Source of the DNA: DASYFG01 sp036498565
GTDB lineage: Bacteria > Bacillota > Bacilli > Lactobacillales > Lactobacillaceae
Assembly: GCA_036498565.1 (NCBI GenBank)
Contig: DASYFG010000002.1
Coordinates: 124,001 to 188,000 of the forward strand
Direction: 5' to 3'
Length of the DNA: 64,000 nt
Made by a program: the position numbers and the translations under genes
The notes under the pieces: generated by a model
What the model was told of the DNA's origin: nothing
Database searches by the model: none
Seen by the model: the letters and a program-made list of their open reading frames with translations, nothing else
In this document: positions 15,643 to 24,407 of the stretch, piece after piece
Position numbering within the stretch: position 1 is the first letter of the stretch
Layout: each line of letters opens with the position of its first letter

Positions 15643-16596
15643 ATGGTTAATCTGATTATTGCCAGTCACGGCGAATTCGCCGCTGGTATTAAGATGTCAG
15701 GTTCAATGATCTTCGGTGAGCAAGAAAATGTTGCAGTTGTAACTTTCATGCCTAGCGAAGGTCCTGAAGACTTGGCAAAGAAGTACGCCGACGCTTTGGC
15801 CGGTTTCAACAATGACGACGATACGTTGTTCTTGGTTGATTTGTGGGGTGGTTCACCATTTAACGCCGCAAGCAAATTGCAAGCTGAAAACCCAGAAAAG
15901 ATGGCAATCATCTCTGGTTTGAACTTGCCAATGTTGATTGAAGCGTACGGTGGACGTTTGATGGGAATGGACAAGGCAGCTGACTTGGCTCATTACTTGA
16001 TCGCACCTGCCAAAGACGGGGTAAAGTCTTTGCCGGAAGCACCTGCTGATGAAACAGCGGCACCAGCCGCCCAAAAGTCAACAGCTGGTTTGAAGGAAGG
16101 GCACATCAAGATCAACTTGGCCCGTTTGGACACACGTTTGTTGCACGGACAAGTTGCAACAGCTTGGACACCTGATTCAAAAGCAAACCGCATCATCGTT
16201 GTTTCAGACAACGTGGCAAAAGACGAATTGCGTAAGAGCTTGATTGAACAAGCCGCACCAAACGGTGTGAAAGCAAACATCGTGCCAATCAGTAAGATGA
16301 TTGAAGTAGCAAAAGACGACCGCTTTGGTGGCGTTGAAGCCTTGTTGTTGTTTGAAACAGTGCAAGATGTTTTGGCAGCCGTTGAAGGTGGCGTGCCAAT
16401 CAAGGTGTTGAACGTTGGTTCAGCAGCGCACTCAACTGGTAAGACACAGATTTCAAACGTGTTGTCAGTTGACAAAGATGACGTTGCTGCATTTGAAAAA
16501 TTGCGTGATTTGGGCGTTGAATTCGACGTTCGAAAAGTGCCTAGCGACAGCAAAAAAGACTTGTTTGACTTGATCAAAAAAGCTGACGTTAAATAA
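15643..16596 (+). CDS. manX: PTS mannose-family EIIAB component
   Basis: This 317-residue fused EIIA-EIIB protein passes phosphate from HPr to the sugar. EIIA spans about residues 1-125 with the active His in IIASHGEFAAGIKMSG. A Pro/Ala linker (about 130-150) joins EIIB, whose active His is in RLDTRLLHGQVATAW. It is the first gene of the man operon, and GTGGAGGAAAC gives a strong ribosome site. Confidence 0.95.
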   Translation: MVNLIIASHGEFAAGIKMSGSMIFGEQENVAVVTFMPSEGPEDLAKKYADALAGFNNDDDTLFLVDLWGGSPFNAASKLQAENPEKMAIISGLNLPMLIEAYGGRLMGMDKAADLAHYLIAPAKDGVKSLPEAPADETAAPAAQKSTAGLKEGHIKINLARLDTRLLHGQVATAWTPDSKANRIIVVSDNVAKDELRKSLIEQAAPNGVKANIVPISKMIEVAKDDRFGGVEALLLFETVQDVLAAVEGGVPIKVLNVGSAAHSTGKTQISNVLSVDKDDVAAFEKLRDLGVEFDVRKVPSDSKKDLFDLIKKADVK

Positions 16597-16623
16597 TTGG
16601 TTGAATTAGGAAAGGACTAAAAA

Positions 16624-17433
16624 ATGTCTATTATCTCTATGGTTCTCGTAGTGGTTGTGGCTTTCTTTGCTGGTTTGGAAGGGATTTTGGATGAATTCCA
16701 ATTCCACCAACCACTGGTTGCCGCAACACTTATCGGGTTGGTTACTGGTCACTTGGAAGCAGGTGTTATCTTGGGTGGAACGCTTCAAATGATCGCGCTT
16801 GGTTGGGCGAACATCGGAGCTGCCGTGGCACCCGACGTTGCGTTGGCTTCTACAGCCGCTGCCATCATCTTGATTAAGGGTGGTGACTTCAGTGCAAAGG
16901 GTATCTCAGTTGCCGTGGCTTCTGCTATTCCTTTGGCCGTTGCTGGTTTGTTCTTGACGATGATTGTTCGTACAATCTCAGTTGGTATCGTTCACGGTGC
17001 CGATGCCGCTGCAACTGAAGGAAACTTTGGCGCAGTTGAACGCTTCCACTTGTTTGCCTTGTTGTTGCAAGGTTTGCGTATTGCGATTCCAGCCGCAGTT
17101 TTGTTGGCTGTGCCAGCCAGCGTTGTGAAAGACGCATTGGCTTCAATGCCTGAATGGTTGACTGGTGGAATGGCTATCGGTGGTGGAATGGTTGTTGCCG
17201 TTGGTTATGCTTTGGTTATCAACATGATGGCTACACGTGAAGTTTGGCCATTCTTCGCTATCGGTTTCGCATTGGCTGCTGTTAGCCAATTGACATTGAT
17301 CGCTTTGGGTGTCATCGGTGTGGCAATCGCTTTGATCTACATTAACTTGTCAAAGATGGGCGGAAGCTCAAACGGCGGCGGTTCAAATGGTGGCTCAGGT
17401 GATCCTGTCGGCGACATTTTGAACGAGTACTAA
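16624..17433 (+). CDS. manY: PTS mannose-family EIIC component
   Basis: This 269-residue membrane permease forms the sugar channel with EIID. Hydrophobic segments cover most of the protein, and the GLVTGHLEAGVILGGTLQMI region is a strong family signature. Before the conserved DPVGDILNEY end there is a Gly/Ser/Asn-rich stretch (about residues 242-259). EIIC/EIID also serves as receptor for class IIa bacteriocins in related bacteria. It lies 27 bases after manX. Confidence 0.95.
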   Translation: MSIISMVLVVVVAFFAGLEGILDEFQFHQPLVAATLIGLVTGHLEAGVILGGTLQMIALGWANIGAAVAPDVALASTAAAIILIKGGDFSAKGISVAVASAIPLAVAGLFLTMIVRTISVGIVHGADAAATEGNFGAVERFHLFALLLQGLRIAIPAAVLLAVPASVVKDALASMPEWLTGGMAIGGGMVVAVGYALVINMMATREVWPFFAIGFALAAVSQLTLIALGVIGVAIALIYINLSKMGGSSNGGGSNGGSGDPVGDILNEY

Positions 17434-17447
17434 GAAGGAGCACGATA

Positions 17448-18359
17448 ATGGCTGAAAAAATTGAATTGACAAAGTCAGATCGTTTGTCTGTTGCATGGCG
17501 TTCAACGTTCTTGCAAGGTTCTTGGAACTACGAACGTATGCAAAACTTGGGATGGGCTTACGCCATGATCCCAGCAATCAAAAAGTTGTACACTTCAAAA
17601 GAAGACCGTGCCGCTGCTTTGAAGCGTCACTTGGAATTCTTTAACACACACCCCTACGTTGCTTCACCAATTATCGGTGTAACGTTGGCTTTGGAAGAAG
17701 AACGTGCCAATGGTGCTGCCATTGACGACACAGCTATCCAAGGTGTGAAGATTGGTATGATGGGACCTTTGGCTGGTATCGGAGACCCTGTCTTCTGGTT
17801 CACAGTTCGTCCTATCTTGGGTGCTTTGGGTGCCTCACTTGCGATGACAGGTAACATCTTGGGACCTATTTTGTTCTTCGTTTTGTGGAACATCATCCGT
17901 ATGGCCTTCATCTGGTACACACAAGAATTCGGTTACCGTGCCGGTGGAGAAATCACAAAGGACTTGTCTGGTGGTTTGTTGCAAGACATTACAAAGGGTG
18001 CTTCAATCCTGGGTATGTTTATCCTAGCGGTCTTGGTTGAACGTTGGGTATCAGTTAACTTCACGGTTAACTTGCCTGCAAAGAAGTTGTCTGAAGGTGC
18101 GTACATCGAATTCCCTAAGGGTGCTGTCGATGGTTCACACTTGCAAACAATTTTGCAACAAGTGGCTTCTGGTTTGTCATTGACGCCAGAACAAGCCAAC
18201 ACATTGCAAGCTAACTTGAACAGCTTGATCCCTGGCTTGGCCGGATTGGGCTTGACTTTGTTGGCAATGTGGTTGTTGAAGAAGAAGGTTTCACCAATCA
18301 CATTGATTATCGGATTGTTCGTATTCGGTATCGTGATGCACGCATTGGGTTGGATGTAA
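17448..18359 (+). CDS. manZ: PTS mannose-family EIID component
   Basis: This 303-residue EIID subunit has FLQGSWNYERMQNLGWAYAM near the start, the MMGPLAGIGDPVFWFTVRPI signature and hydrophobic C-terminal segments. AAGGAG precedes the ATG, and the gene follows manY by 14 bases. Codon use in the man genes is highly biased, as expected for strongly expressed transport genes. Confidence 0.95.
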   Translation: MAEKIELTKSDRLSVAWRSTFLQGSWNYERMQNLGWAYAMIPAIKKLYTSKEDRAAALKRHLEFFNTHPYVASPIIGVTLALEEERANGAAIDDTAIQGVKIGMMGPLAGIGDPVFWFTVRPILGALGASLAMTGNILGPILFFVLWNIIRMAFIWYTQEFGYRAGGEITKDLSGGLLQDITKGASILGMFILAVLVERWVSVNFTVNLPAKKLSEGAYIEFPKGAVDGSHLQTILQQVASGLSLTPEQANTLQANLNSLIPGLAGLGLTLLAMWLLKKKVSPITLIIGLFVFGIVMHALGWM

Positions 18360-18368
18360 TTTGATTTT

Positions 18369-18400
18369 TAAAAGCACTCGTCATTGGCGGGTGCTTTTGT
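18369..18400 (+). terminator. Weak terminator-like hairpin after manZ
   Basis: AAAGCACTCG pairs with CGGGTGCTTT with one mismatch, then TTTTGT. The short T run suggests partial termination, which would lower output of the downstream DUF956 gene. Confidence 0.5.
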
Positions 18401-18415
18401 ACATAATGGAAAGGA

Positions 18416-18537
18416 AGAGCGTGAGTAATGTTCGGCGAAGCCGACGGGAAGCGTGGTGTAAGTGTTCGATCGGGGAAATGCAACGCATTTTCTTGAGCGA
18501 ATGCTTACACATAGCTTGCCGAATTACGAACGCGTTT
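18416..18537 (+). repeat. Structured intergenic element, family 1, copy C
   Basis: AGAGCGTG (18416-18423) opens it and GAACGCGTTT closes it (GCGT with ACGC). The first hairpin is GTTCGGC-GAA-GCCGAC. GGGAAGC pairs with GCTTGCC, TGTAAG with CTTACA and TTCG with CGAA, and the apex is AAATGC-AAC-GCATTT. The element directly abuts AAAGGA (18410-18415), a Shine-Dalgarno-like sequence. An extra CGACC-GCA-GGTCG hairpin follows it. Confidence 0.8.
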
Positions 18538-18571
18538 GCGACCGCAGGTCGGAAACATACTTTAAAAAAAC

Positions 18572-18934
18572 ATGGCACAATCATTAAACACAAAATCTGA
18601 ACTAGCCACTACTGGTATTTCTTATCTTGGCATTGGCGCTAAATATGGCAAACTTTTGATTGGTGACAAAGCATTTGAATTCTTCAATGACAATAATGTT
18701 GAAGATTTTATTCAAATTCCTTGGGAGAATATTTCGGCTGTTTATGCGTCGGTTTCTGGACAGCGTGTGGGGCGTCGGTTTAAAATCGAAACCACGGCCG
18801 GACATTTTGATTTCGCTGCAAAAGAAGCGGGGAAAGTGTTGAAAGTGATGCGGGCGCATTTAGGCAACGACAAAGTTTTGCGGATGCCAACCTTGTGGTC
18901 ACGTTTAACCAAACGTTTCCGTAAAAACAAATAA
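18572..18934 (+). CDS. manO: DUF956 protein of the mannose PTS operon (ManO-like)
   Basis: This 120-residue soluble protein starts AQSLNTKSELATTGISYLG and contains GDKAFEFFNDNNVEDFIQIPW, both characteristic of DUF956, which is found almost only downstream of man PTS genes in Firmicutes. A regulatory role for the PTS is assumed for the family. No good ribosome site lies just before this ATG; the nearest, AAAGGA, is on the far side of the structured element C. The ATG is kept because of the N-terminal match. Confidence 0.88.
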   Translation: MAQSLNTKSELATTGISYLGIGAKYGKLLIGDKAFEFFNDNNVEDFIQIPWENISAVYASVSGQRVGRRFKIETTAGHFDFAAKEAGKVLKVMRAHLGNDKVLRMPTLWSRLTKRFRKNK

Positions 18935-18968
18935 AAAAGCTCGGACAATTAATTGTCCGAGCTTTTTT
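18933..18968 (+). terminator. Bidirectional terminator between manO and gatD
   Basis: An 18-base perfect inverted repeat, AAAAAAGCTCGGACAATT with its complement, is bounded by A and T runs on both sides, so it can serve both convergent genes. Confidence 0.92.
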
Positions 18969-18971
18969 ATT

Positions 18972-19700
18972 TTAGAATGATTCAGTTGGCACAGCGTCTA
19001 ATTTCGCTGTCCAATCAACTTCTGGGTACTTGCGCGTCAAAGCGGTGGCTAAGACGCGCTTGGCCAAATTACCATTTCGCGTGAAAATTGGTCCGTGGAA
19101 GTATGAGCCGTAAACGTTGCGGTAAATGACGCCTTCGGTGCCGTCCATACCATTGTTGCCTTTGCCTGAAATCACCGTACCCAAAGCACGTTCACCTTCA
19201 CCTAGGAAAGTGCGACCTTGGTGATTTTCAAAACCGTGATATTCTTCGCCGGTTTCGCTGTTTTTGATCACAATATCACCAGTCAAACGACTGTTTTTGG
19301 CAACGGTCAAACGATCTAAGTGCATGTTTTCGGTGTAGTGCGGCATCACGCCGATACCGTCGACGCGCGTGCCATCAGCCATAATCATGTAGCGTCCCAA
19401 CAATTGGAAACCGCCACAGACGGCTAACAGCGGCCCGTCATTTTCAATATAAGCGTGCAAAGCCGCCGCCTTGTCTTTTAAATCATGAGCGACGATGGTT
19501 TCTTCATAATCTTGTCCACCGCCAAACAAAACAAAGTCAAAAGCGTTCGGATCAAAGGTGTCGCGCAAAGACACGTTCGTGTCAATCACCGGCACGCCAA
19601 TGTGTTTGGCATAATAACGCAGGGCAATAATGTTACCGTAGTCACCATAAGTGTTCATCAAATCGCCGTACAGGTGGGCGATGTTCAATTCATAGGTCAT
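18972..19700 (-). CDS. gatD: Lipid II isoglutaminyl synthase, glutaminase subunit GatD
   Basis: GatD releases ammonia from glutamine so that MurT can amidate D-Glu in the peptidoglycan stem. The 242-residue class I amidotransferase-like protein has the catalytic Cys in LLAVCGGFQLLG and the catalytic His in FENHQGRTF. The start overlaps the murT stop by four bases, which couples the two subunits. Confidence 0.93.
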   Translation of the reverse strand: MTYELNIAHLYGDLMNTYGDYGNIIALRYYAKHIGVPVIDTNVSLRDTFDPNAFDFVLFGGGQDYEETIVAHDLKDKAAALHAYIENDGPLLAVCGGFQLLGRYMIMADGTRVDGIGVMPHYTENMHLDRLTVAKNSRLTGDIVIKNSETGEEYHGFENHQGRTFLGEGERALGTVISGKGNNGMDGTEGVIYRNVYGSYFHGPIFTRNGNLAKRVLATALTRKYPEVDWTAKLDAVPTESF

Positions 19701-21055
19701 GAGAGCCCTCCTTTGATGTAGCCGGCCGCAGCAAGTTGTTCACGCAATTGCAACATGGCCGTGTAGGTGGCCGCGATGTAAACTTTTTGCGTTGGCAAAG
19801 CTTTGATGGCGGTAATGACTTGGTTCAAATCCTGATAAACGGCTTGGTCGGTAAAACCAGCCATTTTCAAACGAACTTGAATGTCTTTGTAACGTTGTCC
19901 ACCAGTCGCAACGGCCTGCAAATTGGTGTCATGCAACTTTTCAAATTCCGCATCCCAAATCCAACTCGTGTCAATGCCGTCCGCATAGTTAGCGTTCAAT
20001 AAGGCCAAAAGAGAGAAGGGCGCTTTGTCAGTTGCCATCATATCAATTACGGAATTCGTGCCGACCGGATTTTTAATTAACACGATTGTCACGTCTTTGC
20101 CATCAACGTTGATGGATTCTTGTCGGCCGAAAATCTGCGCGTTTGATTCAAAAGCGGACTTAATCGCACCAGGCGCCACGCCAAATTCACGACCAACCGC
20201 AAAGGCGGCCAAGGCGTTATAAATATTGTACAAGCCACCAATTTCAATGCGCAAAGGCGTGTCATCAATGCTAAATGTTGAGAACTTTGGCGTCAATTCA
20301 TCCACGCTGGTCACCGCATAGGTGAGTTCAGGGCGTTTGAAATCATCGCTAACACTGAAATAATCACCCAAATTGGCATACGTCATATAGCGATAATGCA
20401 AAACCGTGTTGTCGGTCGGTGACAAAATCCCGTCCGTGTTGTTTGGGGCTTTGATATCTTGGAAAGCTGTGGCGTTAATATGATTAAAACCGTAGTAAAT
20501 GCGCTTGTTCGGGTAGTCACCGCGCATGAAAATCGGTGAATCACCGTTAATCAGAACGTGGGCGTCCGGCGCATTGTGAATGCCGTCGATAATTTTTTCG
20601 TACGTCGTGTAAATTTCACCGTAGCGATCCATTTGATCCCGGAAAATGTTGGTCAATACGATTAACTTTGGTTGAATGGCCTTGGTAATCGTGGCGACGT
20701 TAGCTTCATCGACTTCCAAAACTGCAATCGGGCGCTGACCGTTTTTGGCCCGCACTGAACTGGTTAAAAGCGTTCCTGCGATACCTTGAATCATGTTGGA
20801 ACCCGACGGGTTGGTGATCACATCGTAACCGCCGGCTTGTAAAACACGCGTAATTAGCGCGGTTGTCAATGTTTTGCCGTTGGTACCGGTGACAATCACC
20901 AAGTCAAAATCTTGTTCGAGACTGTGTAAAATGTCAGGATCGATTTGGACGGCGAGTTTACCGGGCAAGCTGGTCCCGCCGCGATGTAAAATTTTATGAA
21001 GCAACCAGTAGCTGCTTTTGGCTGTGGCTTTCGCCAACGTTGCACGAATTGTCAT
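19697..21055 (-). CDS. murT: Lipid II isoglutaminyl synthase, Mur ligase-like subunit MurT, without zinc-ribbon cysteines
   Basis: MurT activates the D-isoglutamate carboxylate with ATP and pairs with GatD. The 452-residue protein has the Mur-ligase ATP loop VTGTNGKTLTTAL, EVDEAN, the TNIFRDQMDRYGE segment and DGIDTSWIWD in the C-terminal DUF1727 domain. In staphylococcal and pneumococcal MurT a four-cysteine ribbon interrupts the central domain. Here the matching segment reads SPTDNTVLHYRYMTY and FSVSDDFKRP, and the whole protein contains no cysteine. GatD and the other motifs are intact, so it is probably active without zinc. Confidence 0.93.
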   Translation of the reverse strand: MTIRATLAKATAKSSYWLLHKILHRGGTSLPGKLAVQIDPDILHSLEQDFDLVIVTGTNGKTLTTALITRVLQAGGYDVITNPSGSNMIQGIAGTLLTSSVRAKNGQRPIAVLEVDEANVATITKAIQPKLIVLTNIFRDQMDRYGEIYTTYEKIIDGIHNAPDAHVLINGDSPIFMRGDYPNKRIYYGFNHINATAFQDIKAPNNTDGILSPTDNTVLHYRYMTYANLGDYFSVSDDFKRPELTYAVTSVDELTPKFSTFSIDDTPLRIEIGGLYNIYNALAAFAVGREFGVAPGAIKSAFESNAQIFGRQESINVDGKDVTIVLIKNPVGTNSVIDMMATDKAPFSLLALLNANYADGIDTSWIWDAEFEKLHDTNLQAVATGGQRYKDIQVRLKMAGFTDQAVYQDLNQVITAIKALPTQKVYIAATYTAMLQLREQLAAAGYIKGGLS

Positions 21056-21102
21056 GTAAAACTCCTGAAATCAAGACTATATAACAGTTATTTTAGCATA
21101 AA

Positions 21103-21651
21103 TTAGGTTAAATCGGCCCAAGCTTTACGGGTTTTTAACATCATGTCAGCTAAGCTTTCATGACCGTCACTCGCCACCCACAGCCCAAACGCCACATGAA
21201 AAACATTGGCGATATTATGTGCCGCTAAAGTTGTCACAATCGGATCAAAACGTTGCGCCAACGCTGATACAGCGACATCGGCTAGGTGAGATTGTTTGAG
21301 TAATTCTCGCTCTTGCAAATGCGGATGACTTTGAATAATCGCATTACGTTCTTTGGCATGCGCATAAAGATCAGCAAAAACCGTCTGCGCAATCGTCAGA
21401 TACGCCGTCCAAATAATCTCCACCACGTTATCAGATTGATTTTGCGCGATACTCGTTTGGATAATCGTTGCAAGCAAGTCGTTGCCGGAAAACATGACGT
21501 CGGATTTGTCGTTAAATTGGCGAAAAAAAGTTCGTTCGGTCACGCCAGCGCGCGCCGCGATTTGCTGAACGGTGGTATTATCGTAGCCTTGCGTGCGAAA
21601 AAGTTCGATGGCAGCCTGTTCTAATTTTTCGCGACTAGTCAATTTTGTCAT
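21103..21651 (-). CDS. TetR-family regulator
   Basis: This 182-residue protein has an N-terminal TetR helix-turn-helix (about residues 10-55: IELFRTQGYDNTTVQQIAAR then RAGVTERTFFRQF) and a variable ligand-binding C-terminus. It is divergent from the SDR gene at 21792, and two near-identical palindromes fill the shared promoter region, so it very likely represses both itself and that gene. Confidence 0.87.
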   Translation of the reverse strand: MTKLTSREKLEQAAIELFRTQGYDNTTVQQIAARAGVTERTFFRQFNDKSDVMFSGNDLLATIIQTSIAQNQSDNVVEIIWTAYLTIAQTVFADLYAHAKERNAIIQSHPHLQERELLKQSHLADVAVSALAQRFDPIVTTLAAHNIANVFHVAFGLWVASDGHESLADMMLKTRKAWADLT

Positions 21652-21665
21652 AAAAAAACCTCTTG

Positions 21666-21712
21666 ATGTCAGAAACTGACATGTGTATAATTGTATTTGT
21701 CAGTAACTGACA
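21666..21712. promoter_or_regulatory. Two tandem TetR operators in a divergent promoter
   Basis: ATGTCAG-AAA-CTGACAT (21666-21682) and TGTCAG-TAA-CTGACA (21698-21712) are palindromes with the same GTCAG half-site, 31 bases apart centre to centre. TATAAT (21686-21691) lies between them, so binding would cover the promoters of both divergent genes. Confidence 0.8.
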
Positions 21713-21791
21713 TTTGCTAATTAGTGTAACTTAAATTAGCCGTGGATTCAAGTCTGATCAACTTGGAACTACGACACAGTGAGGTTAAAAC

Positions 21792-22670
21792 ATGAAAATT
21801 TTTGTAACAGGTGGTTCTGGTGGTATTGGTTCAGCGGTGGTGCCGAACTTATTGGCACACGGGCATGAGGTTGTGGCGCTCGCGCGTTCAACGGCCAGTG
21901 AAGCGAAATTGGCTGACTTAGGGGCGCAAGTTGTTCGCGGTGAATTAGGTGATTTGTCAACATTGCGTGAGCAAGCGCAATTAGCTGATGCGGTGGTGCA
22001 TTTGGCTTTCGTTCATAACTGGGCGGACATGTCCCAATCAGGTCCAATCGACCGGGCGGCCATTCAAGCGATGGCTGATGTGATGCTGAACACCGACAAA
22101 CCTTTGGTTATCACAGCTGGCATTGAGCCGCGCGATACGTTCTACACAGAAAATGACGTACCAGACACACAAAGTATGCGTGGTGCCAGCGAGGCGCTGA
22201 TGCGTGATTTGACGGCGCGTGGTTTGCACGGCGTGATTGTGCGCCCAGCACCAACCGTGCATTTTCAAGGTGATCTTGGGTTTGTTAAGACGATTGCCGA
22301 TGTTTTTCGTGAAAATGGCGAAGCTTTTTATGTGGGGGATGGCGCTAATCGTTGGTCAGCGGTTCAGCTTCAAGATATCGGGGACTTGTATCGTTTAGCA
22401 GTTGAAAAAGCACCGGCTGGTGCGCAGTTGCACGGTGTCGGTGAAACGGAAATTCCGTTCAAAGACATTGCCGCAAAACTGGCCGAATGCTACGAATTGC
22501 CTTTGGTGAACGTCGCGTCTGACGTTGCGGTTGAACGTTTGCATGGCTTTATCGGGCATGTGGCCGCTGCTAACATGGCAGCCACCAACGACCAAACGAA
22601 AGCTTTGGTCGGCTGGGAGCCAACGCACAATACGTTATTCGAAGATATTGATGCAGGTTATTATGATTAA
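21792..22670 (+). CDS. NAD(P)-dependent epimerase/reductase, atypical SDR
   Basis: This 292-residue Rossmann protein begins IFVTGGSGGIGSAVV and continues as an extended or atypical SDR (DGANRWSAVQLQDIGDLY is typical of NAD-epimerase-like proteins that act on small substrates). The usual YxxxK motif is not obvious, so catalysis may differ from classical SDRs. Control by the divergent TetR protein suggests a role in detoxifying an inducing compound. The substrate is unknown. Confidence 0.8.
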   Translation: MKIFVTGGSGGIGSAVVPNLLAHGHEVVALARSTASEAKLADLGAQVVRGELGDLSTLREQAQLADAVVHLAFVHNWADMSQSGPIDRAAIQAMADVMLNTDKPLVITAGIEPRDTFYTENDVPDTQSMRGASEALMRDLTARGLHGVIVRPAPTVHFQGDLGFVKTIADVFRENGEAFYVGDGANRWSAVQLQDIGDLYRLAVEKAPAGAQLHGVGETEIPFKDIAAKLAECYELPLVNVASDVAVERLHGFIGHVAAANMAATNDQTKALVGWEPTHNTLFEDIDAGYYD

Positions 22671-22672
22671 AC

Positions 22673-22703
22673 AAAAAGCGCTCCTAAACGGGGCGCTTTT
22701 TTT
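22673..22703 (+). terminator. Terminator after the SDR gene
   Basis: AAAGCGC-t-CC pairs with GG-g-GCGCTTT, followed by a T run. Confidence 0.85.
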
Positions 22704-22710
22704 CTCCCAA

Positions 22711-22778
22711 CGGGGTAGTAAGGGAAGTTAAAATTGAAGAGTTATGAAATTTGTTAGGACATTTAGGTGACTACCCCG
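22711..22778. repeat. Short inverted repeat between convergent genes
   Basis: Perfect 9-base arms CGGGGTAGT (22711-22719) and ACTACCCCG (22770-22778) flank a 50-base AT-rich stretch, between an SDR gene and the end of the convergent kinase gene. No coding sequence is seen inside. Confidence 0.45.
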
Positions 22779-22786
22779 CGAGTCGA

Positions 22787-24322
22787 TTAGTTTTTGCTGA
22801 GCGTTGACAAAGTGTGCATGTCGTCGAGCAAGTCGTCATACAACTTCCGATACAATGCGAAATATTCGTTGTAAGCGGCGTGGCGCTTGGAGTCGGGTTC
22901 GACTTTTTCGCCGAGTACTTGCCAAGATTTGACTTGATCAAGGGTTAATGTGTTTGTTGCCAAACCAGCTAACATCACATCGCCCAAATTCGCTTCGGCA
23001 TTTTCAATCGGGGTGCGCACGGCGTAACCGGTCACGTCGGCAAACATTTGCACCCAGTTTTTAGATTGGGTCACGCCACCGGCAATCACGATGTAATCGC
23101 CCAAATCACGTCCCGTCAATTCAATTGAGTGGCGCAAAGCATAGGCCACGGATTCTTGAAAAGCGTGGTACAAGTGGGCTTTGGTGTGCGCTAATGACAA
23201 ACCAAAAATCAAACCTTTGGCATCAGAATTCCAAACTGGCGCGCGTTCGCCCATGAAGTAAGGCAAAACCACCAAACCTTCACTACCAGCCGGCAAATCT
23301 TGTCCCGCTTGATCCAAAGCCGCATAGGCGTTCAAGCCGCCATTCTTTTGGGCTTCAAGTTCCAATTCACCGAAATTATCGCGGAACCATTTGCTAATGG
23401 CACCGGCGGTTGCCGAACCACTGAAATTATACACGAGTTCTTGTGAGCGATACGGGTAAGGCCAAACAATCAAACCTTGGTCTTTAATCGGTTGTTCGTT
23501 GACCAAAGCGGCGTTCATCGAAGAACCGATGGCAGCCACGTAACGGCCCGGTTCCAACACGCCCATGCCGACATTGGCCGCACCAACATCAACACCACCA
23601 ACAATCACCGGCGTGCCCGCTGCCAAACCAAGTTCAGCGGCGACACTTTCAGTGATGTAACCGGCAATTTCGGTCGCATCAACTAGCTTTTCTGGCATCA
23701 TGCTAGCCGGAATATCGAGCGCGTCTAGTAATTCAGTTGACCAAGTGCCGGCGTTAATGTCATAGACGCCGCCGATATTGCCGGCCGCGGAATAATTGAC
23801 CGCCACTTCACGCGTCAAATGATAAACCACGAACGTGTCAGGTGGGAGCAGTTGCTTAATTTTGGCCCAGTTTTCAGGTTCGTTGTCCTTGATCCAAAGG
23901 ATTTTGGTGTATCCATAATAAGGATCCACCACGTCGTTGCCGGTAATATCAGACAAACGTTGCAAGTCAATGTTGTCTTTGACCCATTGCGTCTGGGCTT
24001 CGGCACGCCGATCCATCCAAATCAACGTTGGGCGCACTTCGTTCATGTCCGCATCAACTGGCACGCCCGCACCGCCATAAAGGGCGCTTAAACCGATCCC
24101 TTTAATGTCAGTGGGGGCAACGCCGCTTTTGGCAACGACTTCTTTAATAGATTGCTTGGTGGCGTCTAGCCACACTTTGGCCCATTGTTCCGCCCACAAA
24201 GGCTTTGGGGTGAGCACGTCATATTCAACGAGTGATTGCGCAATGAGCTTGCCGTTTGTATCCATGAGGACACTTTTTGTACCGGAAGTTCCGATATCTG
24301 TTCCGATGAGATAATTTGTCAT
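22787..24322 (-). CDS. FGGY-family carbohydrate kinase (xylulokinase/gluconokinase-like)
   Basis: This 511-residue two-domain sugar kinase shows IGTDIGTSGTKSVLMD at the N-terminus, GVDVGAANVGMG and VIAGGVTQSKNWVQMFADVT in the ATP-binding half, and WMDRRAE in the substrate domain. The sequence sits between xylulokinase and gluconokinase types, so the sugar is uncertain. ATG 24322 gives the standard FGGY start; a longer form from GTG 24358 lacks family support. With the SDR upstream it forms a likely two-gene operon under the cre-bearing promoter at 25279. Confidence 0.86.
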   Translation of the reverse strand: MTNYLIGTDIGTSGTKSVLMDTNGKLIAQSLVEYDVLTPKPLWAEQWAKVWLDATKQSIKEVVAKSGVAPTDIKGIGLSALYGGAGVPVDADMNEVRPTLIWMDRRAEAQTQWVKDNIDLQRLSDITGNDVVDPYYGYTKILWIKDNEPENWAKIKQLLPPDTFVVYHLTREVAVNYSAAGNIGGVYDINAGTWSTELLDALDIPASMMPEKLVDATEIAGYITESVAAELGLAAGTPVIVGGVDVGAANVGMGVLEPGRYVAAIGSSMNAALVNEQPIKDQGLIVWPYPYRSQELVYNFSGSATAGAISKWFRDNFGELELEAQKNGGLNAYAALDQAGQDLPAGSEGLVVLPYFMGERAPVWNSDAKGLIFGLSLAHTKAHLYHAFQESVAYALRHSIELTGRDLGDYIVIAGGVTQSKNWVQMFADVTGYAVRTPIENAEANLGDVMLAGLATNTLTLDQVKSWQVLGEKVEPDSKRHAAYNEYFALYRKLYDDLLDDMHTLSTLSKN

Positions 24323-24407
24323 AATCTTTTGCGTGCCGAAGTTGGCAACGTGTGTCACTTTCTAAAAAATTTGCTTGAAGATGTCTTAGGAACCAGCGAA
24401 GGAAACA

